Translations under genes and position numbers: made by a program
Notes under the pieces: model-generated
What the model saw: only the letters and a program-made list of their open reading frames with translations
Databases searched by the model: none
Told to the model about the DNA's origin: nothing
Part shown: positions 23,350 to 23,609 of the stretch, piece by piece
Numbering within the stretch: position 1 is the first letter of the stretch
Layout: every line of letters starts with the position of its first letter
DNA from: CAUZSH01 sp963582935
GTDB taxonomy: Bacteria; Pseudomonadota; Gammaproteobacteria; Francisellales; Francisellaceae
Assembly: GCA_963582935.1 (NCBI GenBank)
Contig: CAUZSH010000026.1
Span: 1-23,609 of the forward strand
Length of the DNA: 23,609 nucleotides
Direction of reading: 5' to 3'

Positions 23350-23609
23350 TCAATCTTCCTTGTTCTTATATTCACAATAGTCATAGATCAAACAACTATT
23401 GCATCTTGGTTTCCGTGCAATACAGGTATAACGTCCGTGTAAGATTAGCCAGTGATGCGCATCTATCTTATATTCATTTGGAATGACTGTTAGAAGCTTT
23501 TGTTCAACTTCCAATACATTTTTTCCAGGTGCGATTTTAGTTCGATTTGAAACTCGAAAAATATGAGTATCCACTGCCATTGTTGGCTGTCCAAAGGCGG
23601 TGTTGAGTA
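23350..23609 (-). CDS. nth: Endonuclease III, C-terminal part (5' end outside the window)
   Basis: DNA glycosylase/AP lyase that removes oxidised pyrimidines in base excision repair. Only the last 86 codons are in the window; the frame runs open to the edge and reads LNTAFGQPTMAVDTH. It contains the catalytic Asp of VDTHIFRV, HHWLILHGRYTC, and the iron-sulphur cluster loop C-X6-C-X2-C-X5-C (CIARKPRCNSCLIYDYC), as in E. coli Nth. The helix-hairpin-helix and the catalytic Lys would lie beyond the window edge. The internal ATG at 23580 is not the start. Confidence 0.95.
   Translation of the reverse strand, partial: LNTAFGQPTMAVDTHIFRVSNRTKIAPGKNVLEVEQKLLTVIPNEYKIDAHHWLILHGRYTCIARKPRCNSCLIYDYCEYKNKED

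Overview
The window is a stretch of ordinary gammaproteobacterial chromosome of fairly low GC (about 40-45% by eye). It carries envelope biogenesis (lptD, surA), tRNA/rRNA/ribosomal-protein modification (dusB, rsmA, prmA), fatty-acid precursor supply (accB, accC), shikimate, riboflavin and haem synthesis (aroQ, ribD, hemB), DNA replication and repair (holB, nth) and chaperones (clpB, cbpA, cbpM). The gene order (aroQ-accB-accC-prmA-dusB; lptD next to amgK; DUF1841 next to nth; holB-yhbY-hemB) fits Gammaproteobacteria. The genus cannot be fixed from the sequence; a free-living or host-associated lineage outside the Enterobacterales is likely.

Layout. (1) The left edge, 1..127, is the truncated end of an insertion sequence that looks like the IS6 family, directly downstream of dusB, where fis lies in E. 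coli. (2) 195..10302, all minus strand, is a nearly gapless run read in the order lptD, surA, rsmA, apaH, aroQ, accB, accC, prmA, dusB. It joins the lptD-surA-rsmA-apaH module (without the usual pdxA and apaG) to the aroQ-acc-prmA-dusB module. Candidate internal promoters precede surA and prmA. (3) At about 10303..10392 a divergent promoter region separates lptD from the plus-strand genes. (4) 10393..20466, plus strand: amgK, clpB (with a good heat-shock sigma-32-type promoter), sspA, then ribD-sohB-holB-yhbY-hemB with overlapping or touching ends, then cbpA-cbpM. (5) A strong bidirectional terminator at 20473..20496 separates the converging blocks. (6) 20525..23609, minus strand: nth (5' part outside the window), a DUF1841 gene, a divergent POT-like MFS transporter, and a Bax-inhibitor-1/YccA membrane protein.

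How the genes fit together: lptD and surA form a functional pair (SurA escorts LptD to the outer membrane). amgK next to lptD is a known gammaproteobacterial neighbourhood, but its usual partner murU is not here. clpB, sspA and cbpAM are stress and proteostasis genes. No RNA genes, CRISPR arrays, prophage or defence system were seen, and no stretch over 300 bases lacks a gene. I found no convincing undescribed system. The points most worth a second look are the IS end at the left edge, the LptD cysteine pattern, the CPYC motif in SspA, and the POT-like transporter that lacks the family's proton-coupling ExxER motif.
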